DNA of 64,000 nucleotides, taken from Lathyrus oleraceus (taxonomy: Eukaryota > Streptophyta > Magnoliopsida > Fabales > Fabaceae). The position numbers and the translations under genes were made by a program. Under the pieces are notes generated by a model that saw only the letters and a list, made by a program, of their open reading frames with translations, was not told the DNA's origin and did not search any database. Of the stretch, positions 20,053-32,421 are shown in pieces. The stretch is taken from the NCBI RefSeq assembly GCF_024323335.1, contig NC_066581.1, positions 462,520,289 to 462,584,288 on the forward strand, in the 5' to 3' direction. The number at the start of each line of letters is the position of its first letter. Within the stretch, counting starts at the first letter, position 1.

Positions 20053-21235
20053 GTTATCACTTCTCCAACTGGTTTCCACCTTACATTTACCACCAGATTA
20101 TGTTTTGACTATACTAATAATATGGCAGAATATGAAGCATGTATCTACGGTTTGGAGGCATCCATCGACTTAAGAATCAAGGTTCTTGAGGTGTACGATG
20201 ATTCAGCTCTGGTAATAAGTCAGGTAAAATGTGATTGGGAGACTCGGGATAGCAAGTTAATACCCTATAAAGACCATATCAGAAAACTGGTACCCTACTT
20301 TGATGAAATCTCTTTTCATCATATTCCCAGGGAAGAAAATCAGTTAGCAGATGCTCTAGCCACACTAGCATCTATGTTCAAATTCAAATGGAAGAATGAA
20401 GCACCGACCATCCATATTTACCACTTAGATGAACCAACATATTGTCTAGCTATCGAGGATGATCCTGATAATAAGCCCTGGTTCTATGACATAAAGACAT
20501 TTCTGGAGAAACAACAGTATCCCGAGGGTATACCTATTACTGATAAGAAGGCTCTGAGAAGACTCTTTTCCAACTTTTTCCTAAGCGGTGATGTGTTATA
20601 CAAGCAAAATTATGATTCTTTACTGCTTAGATGCATGGATAGACACGAAGCAAGTATGATCATAAAACCCATACATGAAGGCTGCGAGGGTGTACATGTG
20701 AAGGTCTTGTTGTGGCCAAGAAGATTCATCGGGATGGGTATTACTGGACGATGATGGAGGTTGACTGTTACAACTTTGTTAGAAGATATCACAAATGTCA
20801 GATATATGGTGACAAGATCTCTGTGCCACCGACTCCGTTGATTTTTATTGCGTCTCCATGGCCTTTTTCTATGTGGAGTATTTATATGATTGGGATGAAG
20901 AGCCTAAAGCTTCCAACGATCATCACTTCATCCTGGTTGCCATTGATTACTTCATGAAATGGGTCGAAGTTGCTTCATACGCCAATGTAACTCGACAGGT
21001 GGTTACTCGGTTCATCAAGAAAGAGATAATATGCCACTATAGGATTCCTAGTAAGATTATCACTTACAATGCCAGTAATCTTAATAACAATATGATAATA
21101 GAGTTGTGCGAAGAGTGTAAGATCGAGCACCACAACTTCTCACCATACCAACCCTAGATGAATGGCATCGTAGAAGTAGCTAACAAGAACATCAAAAGAA
21201 TCGTTCGGAAAATGGTCAAGACATACAAGGATTGG
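20053..21235 (+). pseudogene. Element A: archaeal-type RNase H (rest) and integrase
   Basis: The frame continues from 590: TRLCFDYTNNMAEYEAC, YDDSALVISQVKCDWETRD, FHHIPREENQLADALATLAS, i.e. the rest of the second RNase H with its Glu and Asp residues. Integrase follows: the zinc region has RHEASMIIKPIHEG, then C-x2-C in YHKCQIYGDK, with a frameshift near 20705. The core has WSIYMIG where the first catalytic Asp is expected (Tyr instead), IAIDYFMKWVEV, and ITYNASN where ITDNGSN is usual, so a second Asp is lost too. The Glu in NGIVEVANKN remains. A shift near 20900 and a TAG at 21155 break it. It stops at KTYKDW, where element B is inserted. Confidence 0.9.
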
Positions 21236-24200
21236 TGTAACGGTAAATTCATGATCATCAAGCTATGGATAAGCTTAACGTCAATAAAACTAGAGTCGGC
21301 CCCGCCCTTTTATTGCTTCCAAAGGAAAATGGAAAAGTACGAACAAAACCAAAAGATAAGAAGTTTTCAAATCAAAAATAATAAAATGGCAGAGATTACA
21401 GGTAAGGGGGTTGCTTACACAGAAGGAAGGTGTTAGCACCCAAAGTGTCCTAGGTACTCCTTGGGATCCCTTTTTTATGTATGCGTATGTGTTTGATATA
21501 AAATATTTTTGTGTTTGACAAGACCTTCGGACTTATGCCTATGTGCCGACATAAAAATGAGGGATCAAAACCTCGTAGTTCGTGGTAAAAATTTCAAAGT
21601 TAATGAGCTATTTTTAACAAGAATTTAAATGAAAAGGCACAAAAGGCCAAAATTTTGAATGAAGTTGTTAATTATTTTTGTCTTTTGAAATTTTTAGTCA
21701 ATATGGTTAAGTTTATTTACATGTTTGATTTAAGAAAAAGTTTGAAAATTCATTGGTATAAAGCCAAAGTTTTTAATTGTTAAAACATGTCTATGTTTGA
21801 AATCATAAGAAAAAGAAAGTTTTTGAAAAGAGGGAGAGATTTTTAAATTTAAGAAGTGGGAGGAGATGAAAAGACTATCCTAAGAACAAATTAAAAGTTA
21901 AGAGTTAAAAAGATTTGACCTATGGGATGTAATCTAACAGACAAGAATGTCATATAGAAAACCCACTTTCCCTTTGGACCTTTGAATCAAGCAATAATCA
22001 ATGAGAAATTTGAAATATCCAGACTTTTTGAAGATCAAGGCATCAAATAAAGATAGCCACATCCAAGCAAGCAATCCCAAAAGCTAGCAGTCTTCTTTGT
22101 TTTCTCATGTATCAGATGAAATATTCATTGATCAACTTAAAGCAAAGCATCAGACACAAGGTCAAAATAATAATTAGCACAAAGACAGAGTAGGAGATGA
22201 ATTCAAACAAGATCCAAGGCTTGCATCCGATGAGTGCTCAGTTCACAATAGCTTGGTCTCAAAATGTTGGCATTGGCCAAGTCCTTTTTGCACAGGGAAT
22301 GTTGCCTAGTTCTAAGTCCAAGAGTTCGTATCAAGATCAACAGTCCACCAAATATTTTTTAGGGTTATTTTTGTTATTAAGTATTTTAAGGTCATAAGAC
22401 CATAAACAAAATCAGAACAACAAATAATATATACAATCACAAGATATGGCTCAAATGAGCAAAGTGAAAATGACATAAACATAAACAAGTTAAATGAAAT
22501 GTAAATGACAATGAATGATAAATGACTGAAATGTAAAGTGCATCAAGTAAATGACTTGAAAATAAAGAAATATTAACAAGAATTAGTCCAATGTTAGTCA
22601 AATGTTAGTTGTGTTTTTTAATTGATTAAGTCATTCTTTGTAGAATAATCAACCATTCTTTCACAAGTATGAATCCTTAAACCAAGACATCTTCCATTAG
22701 AAGGGCTCAAACTTGGATAATTCAACAAGTATGCCACTAGCTCTAATGAAAGGAAAAAAGGTCAAGTCTCCATACAATGCCATGAAGAATGGGAGACTTA
22801 GAATCTCAGTTACTAGAATGCTATGGCATTAGGGTCAAGTTTAGCTCTATGTTAAGCAATCGTAATTGGACTTATGTAGAAGTCACAACTATCTGAGACT
22901 GGGAAATAAAAATTTAGGTGTTAATGCATGTTAGAGATTTGGTATGAAGAACCAAACTCCGAAAACACACCACACTAAAAAAAAGTTAAAGATGGATGGG
23001 CCTATCTTCGTCATACTTGTATTGGTTCATCTGACACAAGGTCATTGATGAACCAATTATCCTTACGACATTAGAGATTTCATTGGTCAAATGAGGGAAT
23101 GGGAAAGAATAGGGATGAAGATAAAGAGGGAGGGGAAGATAGAAATACAAATTGACCAAGGGAGAATTTTATCAAATCAAAACCATGCATTCATTTTGGG
23201 AGATGAAATGTACATTTCATCAATCCCCTAAATCCAATGGTTTTGATCCAACAAAAGTCAAATCAACCTTGACCAAGGCCCAAACAGAAAGTCAAACATC
23301 ACAAGACCATAAAAATGGCTCAACATAATTTTTAAACATTTGAACAATTAAAAATCAAATTAAAAGTGAATTAAAATACATTTTAATTTGGTCAAAACCT
23401 AAAATCCCTTCAAAACACCAAATAAATGGCCAAGGGATTTATCCTAGGTCAAACAACGTCAAAGGACCTTAGACAAAAAATTTCACTAATTTTGAAAAGT
23501 CGAAAGTATTTTTAAACAAATAAAAATATGCACAAAAACATTTAATTAATGAAAATTAACAAAATAAATCCAAAAAATAATTTTAATTCAGAATATGAAA
23601 GAGAAAAATATTTAAAGATTTTGGTGAAAGTCTCATATTTTTTGGATTAAAATGAATTAAACAAAATAAAAGGATTAAATGAAAATTAAAAAAATAAATA
23701 GAAATTAGCAAACACAAGGCCCCTCAGATTCACCTTCATTAATTAAGGTGGCAGATCTGATGGCCATACGCATGCTCTCCATGGTCGACACAAGTCAAAG
23801 TGATGTATCCGTGGTAATTCAAACCAAAGGCCAGGATTAAAATGTTCCACCATGATCAGATGGCCAGGAGGTGTGCCAACACACCATCAAAGCTAGGCCC
23901 CCGGTCATCTTCTCCGGTGACCTCCACCGGATTGGTCCAACTTCATTGCAATAGAAACTGAAAAACAAGGACACTATTTCAAAGAGAAAATGCCTGGGAT
24001 CTCGAATCTGACTTAAATTTTCTCCAATTCCAAGTATATAAAAAGATAAAGGGATTTGAATTTTGAGGATCATGAATTGAGTTGCTTCAATTTGACCTCA
24101 AAGCAACTCAATATTTTTGCCTACCTTGGTAGGACTTCAGCCACCCAAAAATCAAAGAGAATGGTGAAGAATTAAGAGAGAATCGAAGAGATGAAGTTTC

Positions 24201-26043
24201 TGAAAATTCACCTTTGAGGGAGCTTGAATCCTGCTTGATCTTGCTTCTAATTGGCCTTGGCTTGACTTCAGAAGCTTGCAAGAGTTGAATTGGATTAAGG
24301 AAAGGCTTGGATTCTTGGAGTTTCAACTTCAAAACTAAAGTGAAATTGAAACTCGATTTTCAATTGAAAACCTTCATGTTTTCCCTCTAATGGTGAGGGT
24401 TAGGATTGTAGGTTCAAAGCTTGAGAAAGGTGTCCATAATTTTGAGCATGAGGGGTCTTATTTATAGGCTATGCAATTGGTTTTCACACTCTTCCATCAA
24501 AATGCCAAAAATATCAAACTTCATTTGCATGGTTGCATGGCCGTGTAATAGGCCCATGAAATGATGTAATCAGGTCCAAATTTCACCATGTGCAATGCTG
24601 AAAGTGTGTCATGTAATCATACAATGGAAATTGGAATCTGATAATGAGATTCATCAAAATGGAGCCTTGAAGAGAAGTCATGCGCAAGTTATCCAATTAT
24701 TGTCTAAATGAGATGATCTTGAACTTTTTGGAAAGTTGAGATCAAGGGGAACAACTTTCATGTTAAAAACGTTTACATTTGAAGCATGTATCATGATGAA
24801 TTTTGAGGTGGAAGTTGAGATCAAGGGGAACAACTTTCATGTTGAAAACGTTTACATTTGAAGCATGTATCATGAGAAATCAAACATATTAAAAAACATT
24901 CTAAGTACCAAGCCAAATGTTAACCTCTTCCACCTTGAATAACATTTGTTATGAGCTTCAAATGGAAAACGTTTCTTCTTCAAAGTTGTATCTATTCCAC
25001 ACCTCTTCAATTTGGTAACAAATTTGACCTCATTTGGATTTGGCATGAAGGAGTTATGCATTTTAGAAGTTGAGGAAAATCTCTTGTTCAATGGTAAAGG
25101 CCCAGAGTGACCTATAATGTTTCCTCTTGGCACATACCCTTGTAAGTTGAATTTGAATTTCTTACAAGAATCAAGGTTAGAGAGGAGATATTGAATTTTA
25201 TCATGAAACTTGAATGGCCTTCATCTCATAGGATCTGAGAAAGTTATGGTCATTGGAAGTTGACTTTCTAACTAGGGTTCAGACAAAATGACCTATAATC
25301 TTTCACCATAAACAATGACTTTCCAAGAAAAAATAGCTCTTAACCTAAACATGAAAGTTGTTTATAATGTCATAAGGAGTAAATTTAATCTTGGAATAAT
25401 TTTCATATGACAAAAATTGTAGGATATAGGGTCTAGTGAACCGTAGTTTTGACCAGTTGACTTTCTCTGGTCAACCACCATGAACCATCTTGCAAACTTG
25501 AAACTCTCTTGATCTCTTGGACTCATGGATGATCATATATGTATAAGATGATGTAATATGAAGTATCCCATGAAATATTTGATCAAATGATGAAGAAACT
25601 TGCTAAGGAAGTCACACAAGATACCCAGATGAATTAGGGCTTCCAAAGCAAACAAGCTTCAAACACTTGATGAATTCTTGATCAAAATGATAAATGAAGA
25701 TTATGGGAATACATATATGATGTATAGGGTCAATGTGAACCATCTCTTGATTAGTCTCCTTACATTGAGGGTCTTAAACCCTAGATATAAGCTTGATGAG
25801 GCATAAGTGAACATGCACACTATCTACAAAAGAAGTAAACTATACATTGACATATTTTTGATATTTTTGTTAGTAAATAATGAAAACAAAGTATGATACA
25901 ATAAAATGTGCCTGGGGACCTCTCCCAATGAAAACCCAATGAATGAGGGGTAAGGAGGATGCCAAGGTGTGATCCCAAAGCCAAAGCCAATGCATATGAT
26001 GAGACAGCACGAGGGATCTTAGGGTCAAACTTGGGGTCTTACA
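21236..26043 (-). repeat. 3' LTR of element B, 4808 bp
   Basis: On the minus strand the LTR starts TGTAAGACCCCAAGTTTGAC at 26043 and ends at 21236 in CCGTTACA, where the sequence returns to element A. It matches 34759-36014 (its own 5' LTR, partial), 1-488, and, inverted, the LTRs of C at 36015 and 52561. It holds no gene; short open frames on either strand have no recognisable content. Several kilobases is usual for Ogre LTRs, far longer than in most gypsy elements. Confidence 0.9.
24733..24888. repeat. 79-bp tandem duplication inside the B LTR
   Basis: Two nearly identical copies of a block starting AAGTTGAGATCAAGGGGAAC occur at 24733 and 24812. They differ at a few bases only. The LTRs of C and D have no equivalent doubling that I can see, so it arose in this copy or its close relatives. 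Confidence 0.8.
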
Positions 26044-26056
26044 GCTGCCCCTATTT
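26044..26056 (-). other. Polypurine tract of element B
   Basis: On the minus strand AAATAGGGGCAGC immediately precedes the LTR start. It is identical to the tract at 52548-52560 in element C. Confidence 0.85.
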
Positions 26057-26569
26057 AAGGACATTCTAACTGAGGATGTGAAGGTTAAAAATCTTTGTAT
26101 CAACTTAGTAGAATGGAGTTAAATAACAACATATAGAAAGAAATTTTGGTCCCTAAGAGACCTCATGATGCATATGATAGGAATGTTAAAATAACCTTTG
26201 TGGGGAATATATTGCCACAAAGAAAAAGAATCCAGAGAGAATGAAAGTCCACAAGAGCGTACTGCATTCCGTAAGGAACACTCACTTGGGAGACAAACAC
26301 TCTAGGGGATAAAAGTTATGCATAGGCAAGGCTACAACTTGAAAACTGCTGGAGACACGAGGGGAATTTCCATGAAAATAAATCAATGGAAGGACTCGAT
26401 TGGGGATATGGGAAACTCTGCAGGGGAAACGGGTAAATCAGAGTGAAGCTGAAATACTCTGACCAAATAGGAAAAAGGCGATTCCACTGAGGAAATACGC
26501 ACTCAAACTCAATTGGGGAAGAATGACCTTAAACACAGGAGTACCAGAGATTATCTATTATCGGTTACT

Positions 26570-27370
26570 TGGTAGGAAGATAATATACTCTGATAGACGG
26601 ACATCCGTTACCAGTTAGGGTAAACATATCAAGGAAGACTCGCTGAGGAAAAAGAGGTGTATTCTTTACCGATTATTGGGTAAGAATAACCTACTTCGGA
26701 AAAGCTCAAATAGGACTTACAAGTACCGGTTACTGGGTAGAAAACCAAGAGGAGAGAATATCTGTCACCGATTAAAGTGAACATATCAAGGATAAACTCA
26801 AAGGAAGAATATCCGTCATTGGTTAAGATGTACATATCAAGGATAAAATGCCAGGGAGAAAATAGGAATTATATCTATCAGTTACTGGATAGAATACCAA
26901 AGAGAGAATATCTGTCATTGGTTAAGATGAACATATCAAGGATAGACTCGAAGGGGAAAGTAGGATTTATATCTATCAATTACTGGATATAATACCAAAG
27001 AGAGAATATATGCCACTGTTTAGGATGAACATATCAAGGATAGACTCGGAGGGGAAAGTAGGATTTACAACTACCGGTTATTGGATAGAATACCAAAGAG
27101 AGAATATTCGTCACCAGTTAGGATGAACATCTCTAGGATAGACTCGAAGGAGAAAGTAGGATTTACAACTACCGGTTATTGGGTAGAAGACCGCAAAGAG
27201 GAGAAAATCTGTCATCGGTTGAGATGAACATATCAAGGATTAACTCTCCGGGGAATAAAAGTAGGGATTGCAACTACCTTTTTACTAGGTAGAAAACCAT
27301 AAAAGGAAGAATATCTGTCATCGGTTAGGATGAACATATCAAGGATATTCTGTCTGGGGAAACGTGAAAA
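26570..27370 (-). repeat. Variable tandem repeats in the 3' region of B
   Basis: About nine units of roughly 60-105 bp are built from two recurring words (plus-strand reading): GATGAACATATCAAGGATA and TACCGGTTACTGGGTAGAA. They alternate with short variable spacers. The homologous region of element C (51225-52080) carries the same words in the opposite orientation. Hypervariable tandem repeats just upstream of the 3' LTR are a known property of Ogre elements. Confidence 0.85.
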
Positions 27371-29091
27371 TGAATCAGTTGGGGTAAACAAAGGAAGTAG
27401 ATTACTTTTACTGGGTATTGGGCAAAAGTAAAGTACTCAACAATTGAGAACAATATTACCAGTTACTGGGTAATAGACTCTCAAGGGACCAAAATATCTA
27501 TCTAGGTAATAACTAGAAAGAAGCGGTCAAACAAGGACTCAACCAAATGAGGATATAACTCAAGGGGAGTGGTTCCATCCAGATAATTAATTGGGGAGGA
27601 AACTAAAATAATAATCATCCAGAAGGGAATAACTCAGTGGGGAGATGAGAAAGGTTAAACCCTTTCTGCTTAAGGGGATGACACTCTACATTTGAGGGAG
27701 GACAGACACACCAAATCTGCATAAGTAAATGATATCACGAAAATAGGGGATCAGAATAAAGAAATCAAATGCAATAAAAATGCATAATGAAATATCTGAT
27801 GAATATGCATGTATATGATTGATGATTATGCTGACAAAACAACACAAAGGATACAAATATCAAAAATTTGAATCACTGCTGCAACACTCGGATAATGTCA
27901 ACAAGATGGAAACACCAACTGGAGAAAATGCTAGGGATGAAAATAAATCATCCAGCTCTAGACAAATCAACTATGGGTGGGAAATCATGAAGAACATGAT
28001 TCCAACCAATAACGAAAAACTCCATAGGGAGAAAGAGAAATGCTGAAGGGTAAACAAATGTGCCGAGGATTAGAGAAAAGATATGTTGAGGATCTAAATT
28101 GTCAACTCCGCGGGGAATTTTTGTTCAACACCATACCAAATGGGAGACAAACCTGCAGGGTATAAAGACAAATACTTCTTAGAATAAAAAAATTCGGGAA
28201 CAAGGGATCTTTAATATTTGAAGATAAACACTACAGGGTAATACAAAAGGTAAAACTCTGCATGGGGATCTAAGCAAATTGATGAGGATGTTATGACCAA
28301 GACCATTACATTCCTCAATACTCAATAAATTCTTCTTGGGAATTGCGAAATAAACCAATTCCAAGGAAAAGACTGTCGTACTTATGCAACATAAATATGC
28401 TAATGGAAACCAAATAAAGATTCCGGATCTCCGAAGTCCAACCATAAACTGGAGGATATCAATAGGAGCATCACATTTGGGGAATATGGATTTGTAAAAG
28501 GGATCGATCATCAGCTCGACTCCACTAGGGATGTGACCAACCAATCAGCTGGGGATAACTGATGAATTATTGGGGAATAAAAAGTTACCAAACCAAACTG
28601 CTTGGGGAAGACCAAAAAGGCTTCTCACTTCAAGACTTACCTGTTCTCAGATTGCTGTAGACGTTCCTTGTTGAAATCGATTATTCTTAATGTGATTGTT
28701 TTAATTATTTTTTAAAAAAAACATTTTTTATTCATTAATTTATTTCAAAATCATCATCATAAAAATTCAATTTTATTTAGAAGAAGTAAATAAGATTAGA
28801 AATAATTGGATAAAAGCTCAACTTTATTTAACACAATGGTAGTCTGTAAATTACAGGACTCCATAGATCTTTACAAAAATCGAAAATGGTAATTTATATG
28901 GAAAAGGGATACATTGAATAAAATGATCACTACTCTTCCTACCAACTTCAATATCCATTTTGCTCTTGGCTGCGGTCGAGAATAATGAATCAGAACGAAA
29001 CGAGCTTTCGTGTTTTCGATCCGCCGAGACGCTCATTTTTACCTAATCCGCCCTTTCGGGTTTTCAACTTAGCGAGCTATTATTTTCTTTT
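27371..29091 (-). other. 3' untranslated region of element B, proximal part
   Basis: No reading frame with recognisable content is present. The stretch is A/G-rich on the plus strand and holds many GGGGA words. It aligns by eye with the C region at 49525-51200, including the site where C has its long TA microsatellite (here only CATGTATATGATTG near 27810). Confidence 0.7.
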
Positions 29092-29412
29092 TTAGGCGTA
29101 TTTCTTGACTGCATCGGCATTCACAGGACGCGTGAACTCTTCACCATCCATAGTTGTAAGAATCAAAGCACCACCTGAGAAGGCTCTCTTAACAACATAT
29201 GGCCCTTCATAATTAGGAGTCCATTTGCCCCTAGCGTCAGGTTTAAAGGATAGAATCTTGTTGAGCATGAGGTCACCTTCTCGACACACACAGGGTTTGA
29301 CCTTTTTATCAAATGCCTTCTTCATTCTTTGATGATATAACTGTCCATGACACATGGCAGTCAATCTCTGATCTTCAATCAAATTCAGCTGATCATATTT
29401 GGTCTAACACCA
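29092..29412 (-). pseudogene. Element B: integrase C-terminal remnant
   Basis: On the minus strand this reads RLTAMCHGQLYHQRMKKAFDKKV, then EGDLMLNKILSFKPDARGKW, YEGPYVVKRAFSGGALIL and ends VNADAVKKYA. This is the tail of Ogre pol (SH3-like/GPY region) and matches 49197-49524 of C closely. It joins protease sequence at about 29413, so everything between was deleted. Confidence 0.9.
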
Positions 29413-32187
29413 TTCAGCTTCTGGTGTAAAGTAGACGTCACTGCTCCAACTTCATGAATCCATGGCCTTCCCAACAAGCAAATGTAGGCTGAGTGGATAT
29501 CCATTACCTGGAAATTAATTTGGAAATAACTATGACCTATCTTCACTAGAAGGTCCACTTCACGAATGACAGTTTTACGAGATTCATCGAACGCCTTGAC
29601 AATCATGCCGTTGTACCTCATTGGGACGCCTTGATAGGAGAGTCTTGATAAAGTTGATTTTGGTAGCACATTCAAAGATGACCCAGTGTCAACCAACACA
29701 TTGGATAAAGCATCCTCCTTATAGTTCATTGAATATGCAATGCCAAATTATGATTTTTGCCTTCCTCAGGAAGCTCTTCATCACAAAAGCTTATATTATT
29801 ACAAGAAGTAATATTGGCAACTATTTGGTCAAACTGATCCACGATAACATCATGCTCAACATAAGCCTACTATATCACTTTCTGCAATAGCTCCCTATGC
29901 GCTTCAGAGTTCATCAGTAGTGACAACACAAAGATCTTTGACGGAGTATAGAGCAGCTGCTCCACAATATTGAATTCACTTATCTTAATCAACTTTAAAA
30001 CTTTATCATCATCATTAGCCTTCAGTTTTCTGGATTCACCAGACCAACACATCGAAGCACCAAATGGATTCACCACCAGAATCTCTTCCTTCTTACTTAC
30101 GAAAACATCTTCTATTTCTTTTGGAAAAACTGGACCGAACACACGACCGCTACATGTCACCTTTTCTATATCTGTAATATTCACCACTGAATCTGCAACT
30201 GGTAGAGGAACCTCTTGACCATTCTCAATCATTATGGCGTTGTATTGATATAGCACAACTTTATCGGATTCATACGAAATAGGGACCACTAACCGTATAA
30301 CAAACGACAATATCGATCTGTTAACATTAGTACTGTTGCTGCTATCAAACTTGATAACTACCCGCTCAGGGGTCTTAAACACTGGTACAATTATGTTCAC
30401 ATCATCTATATCCCTCGATTGTTGAATCTGGTTTACATTCTCATCCATCAACTTATGGATATCTCTCTTGACAACCATACACCCATAAGGGTTCACTCTA
30501 TAGATCACACAACCATCACGGTCATGTTCACAATCACTTATTAAACACAAGGTTCTATGAATTTCTACCAATGACCTACAAATACGTCACACATCAAAAA
30601 CTCGGAAGTTCCCTGGACAGTCGTCCACCATGTTGACAGTAACATTACCATGAGCAGGCAAAGGATTGGCTTTCACATTTAGCGCTCTGTCCTCAAAGGA
30701 CACCATACCACTCTTCACAAGCTTTTGAACTTCATATTTCAATGGATAGCAGTTCTCTATGTCATGGCCAGGGGCTCCCTGGTGTAAATCACAGTGCAAA
30801 TCAGGTTTGAACCACCATGGAAGTGGCTTAGGAATTTGCGGAGCATTTCTTGGTTGGATCAGATTTTTAAGGACCAATGATGGGTACAGTTATGCGTAAG
30901 TCATGGGAATAGGGTCTAAGAAGACCTTCTTCCTCTCAAAATTTTATTGATGATTATGTTGTTATTATAGTTGGTCCTTTGTCGCGGTTGTTGTTGATGT
31001 TGTTGTTGCTGAATCGGAACTGATTGATTGTTGGAATTGTTGGAAAAAACCGGAATTACTGAAGAAACTTGATGTTGATGTTGACGAGGTTGAGAACTTT
31101 TTCTAACATGAGGCCTCCTCTGCCTCCTCATTGATACTGAATTAGTTTCTCCCTCCTTCCTCTTGGAGAAACTCCCACCATACTTCTTGTTGGATGATGC
31201 TTCTTCCTTTGACAAACGTCCTTCACAGACTCCTTTTTCTAGCCTCATCTCCATATTTACCATTTCGGTAAAATCATTGGGGGCACTTGCAATCATACAT
31301 TTAGAATAGAACAAACTCAGCATCTTCAAGAAGATCTTCGTCATTTCTTTCTTTTCCAAAGGTGGACTAATCTGGGCAGCCAGCTCTCTCCATCTCTGGG
31401 CATATTCTTTGAATGTTTCCTTATCTTTCTGAGACATAGACCTCAATTGGTCTCTATCAGGCGCCATATCCATATTGTACTTATACTGCTTGACCCAAGT
31501 CATTGAATGTACGAACGCTTGCACTGTCCAACCCCATACACCACCTCAAGGCAGCTCCAGTCAAACTGTCTTGGAAATAGTGAATCAGTAACTGATCATT
31601 ATCAGTCTGAGTAGACATATTTCTGGCATACATCACAAGTGGCTTAGTGGACAGGTATTCCCTTTATACTTTTAAAAGTCCGGGACCTTGAACTTCACCA
31701 GGATCTTAACATTGGGGACTAAACAGAGTTCAATAACACCCTTCCCAAACAAATATTTTCCTCTCAAAGTCTTCAACTCTTTATGCAACTCGAGGAATTG
31801 ATCTTTCATCTCGTTCATCTTCTCATACACATATGGACCCTCAGACGGCTTAGAGTGGTAGATAATGTCCTCAACACGAGGCAAAGTGTGAACAACACAA
31901 GGTGGCTCTGACATGACTGGGCTAGATACCGACAAAGAAAAAAATGCGAGTGCATACCCTTATGGCTTAAAGTTTAATGGCATTCCCCAAGGGAATCCAG
32001 CAGGCATAAAGCGAATAGATTGACTGGCATCAATAGATTGACTGGCGATGACTGGTTCTATGCAGCAATGACAGATTCCATCAGCGTCATTAATTTGGAA
32101 ATCTCATCCTTTAGATCTCGGTTCTATTGATCTAGATGCTCCATGATCCTTGGTTGATTAGCACGAGTGTTATAACGGTGAGTCATC
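29413..32187 (-). pseudogene. Element B: gag-protease
   Basis: On the minus strand gag starts at ATG 32187 (MTHRYNTRANQPRIMEHL). The capsid core follows in pieces with stops and shifts near 32135, 31935-31525 and 30916. Recognisable parts are VPNVKILVKFKVPDF and DKETFKEYAQRWRELAAQISPP, a His/Gln-rich linker, and the Tat-type knuckle CDLHQGAPGHDIENCYPLKY. The 29870-30571 frame carries the linker RVVIKFDSSN to SRDIDDVNIIVPVFKTPE. Protease has an intact DTGSS (NVLVDTGSSLNVLP) at about 29670-29710, the only unaltered protease site among the three Ogre-type copies. It ends at LHQKL, then the deletion junction. Confidence 0.87.
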
Positions 32188-32421
32188 TTGGTTGATGAAC
32201 TGATAAGACATCTAGCGAAAGAAAACCTGTTATGTAAACGATGCATGAAATGCACTGTTTTTTATTATTTAATTTCAAGGAACATATGAAGTTCTATTTG
32301 CAAATATATAATAATAACAATTTGATTAACCATAAAATCTCTTTTTATTTATAAAATTTGGAAGGGTTACACTGAGTACAATTTAGAAACCAAAGTACAA
32401 ATACAAGAGAAAAGGAAACCA

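Noticed and set aside
29970..30218. Plus-strand open frame opposite the B gag-protease linker
   Set aside because: Antisense shadow of pseudogene sequence; no independent features.
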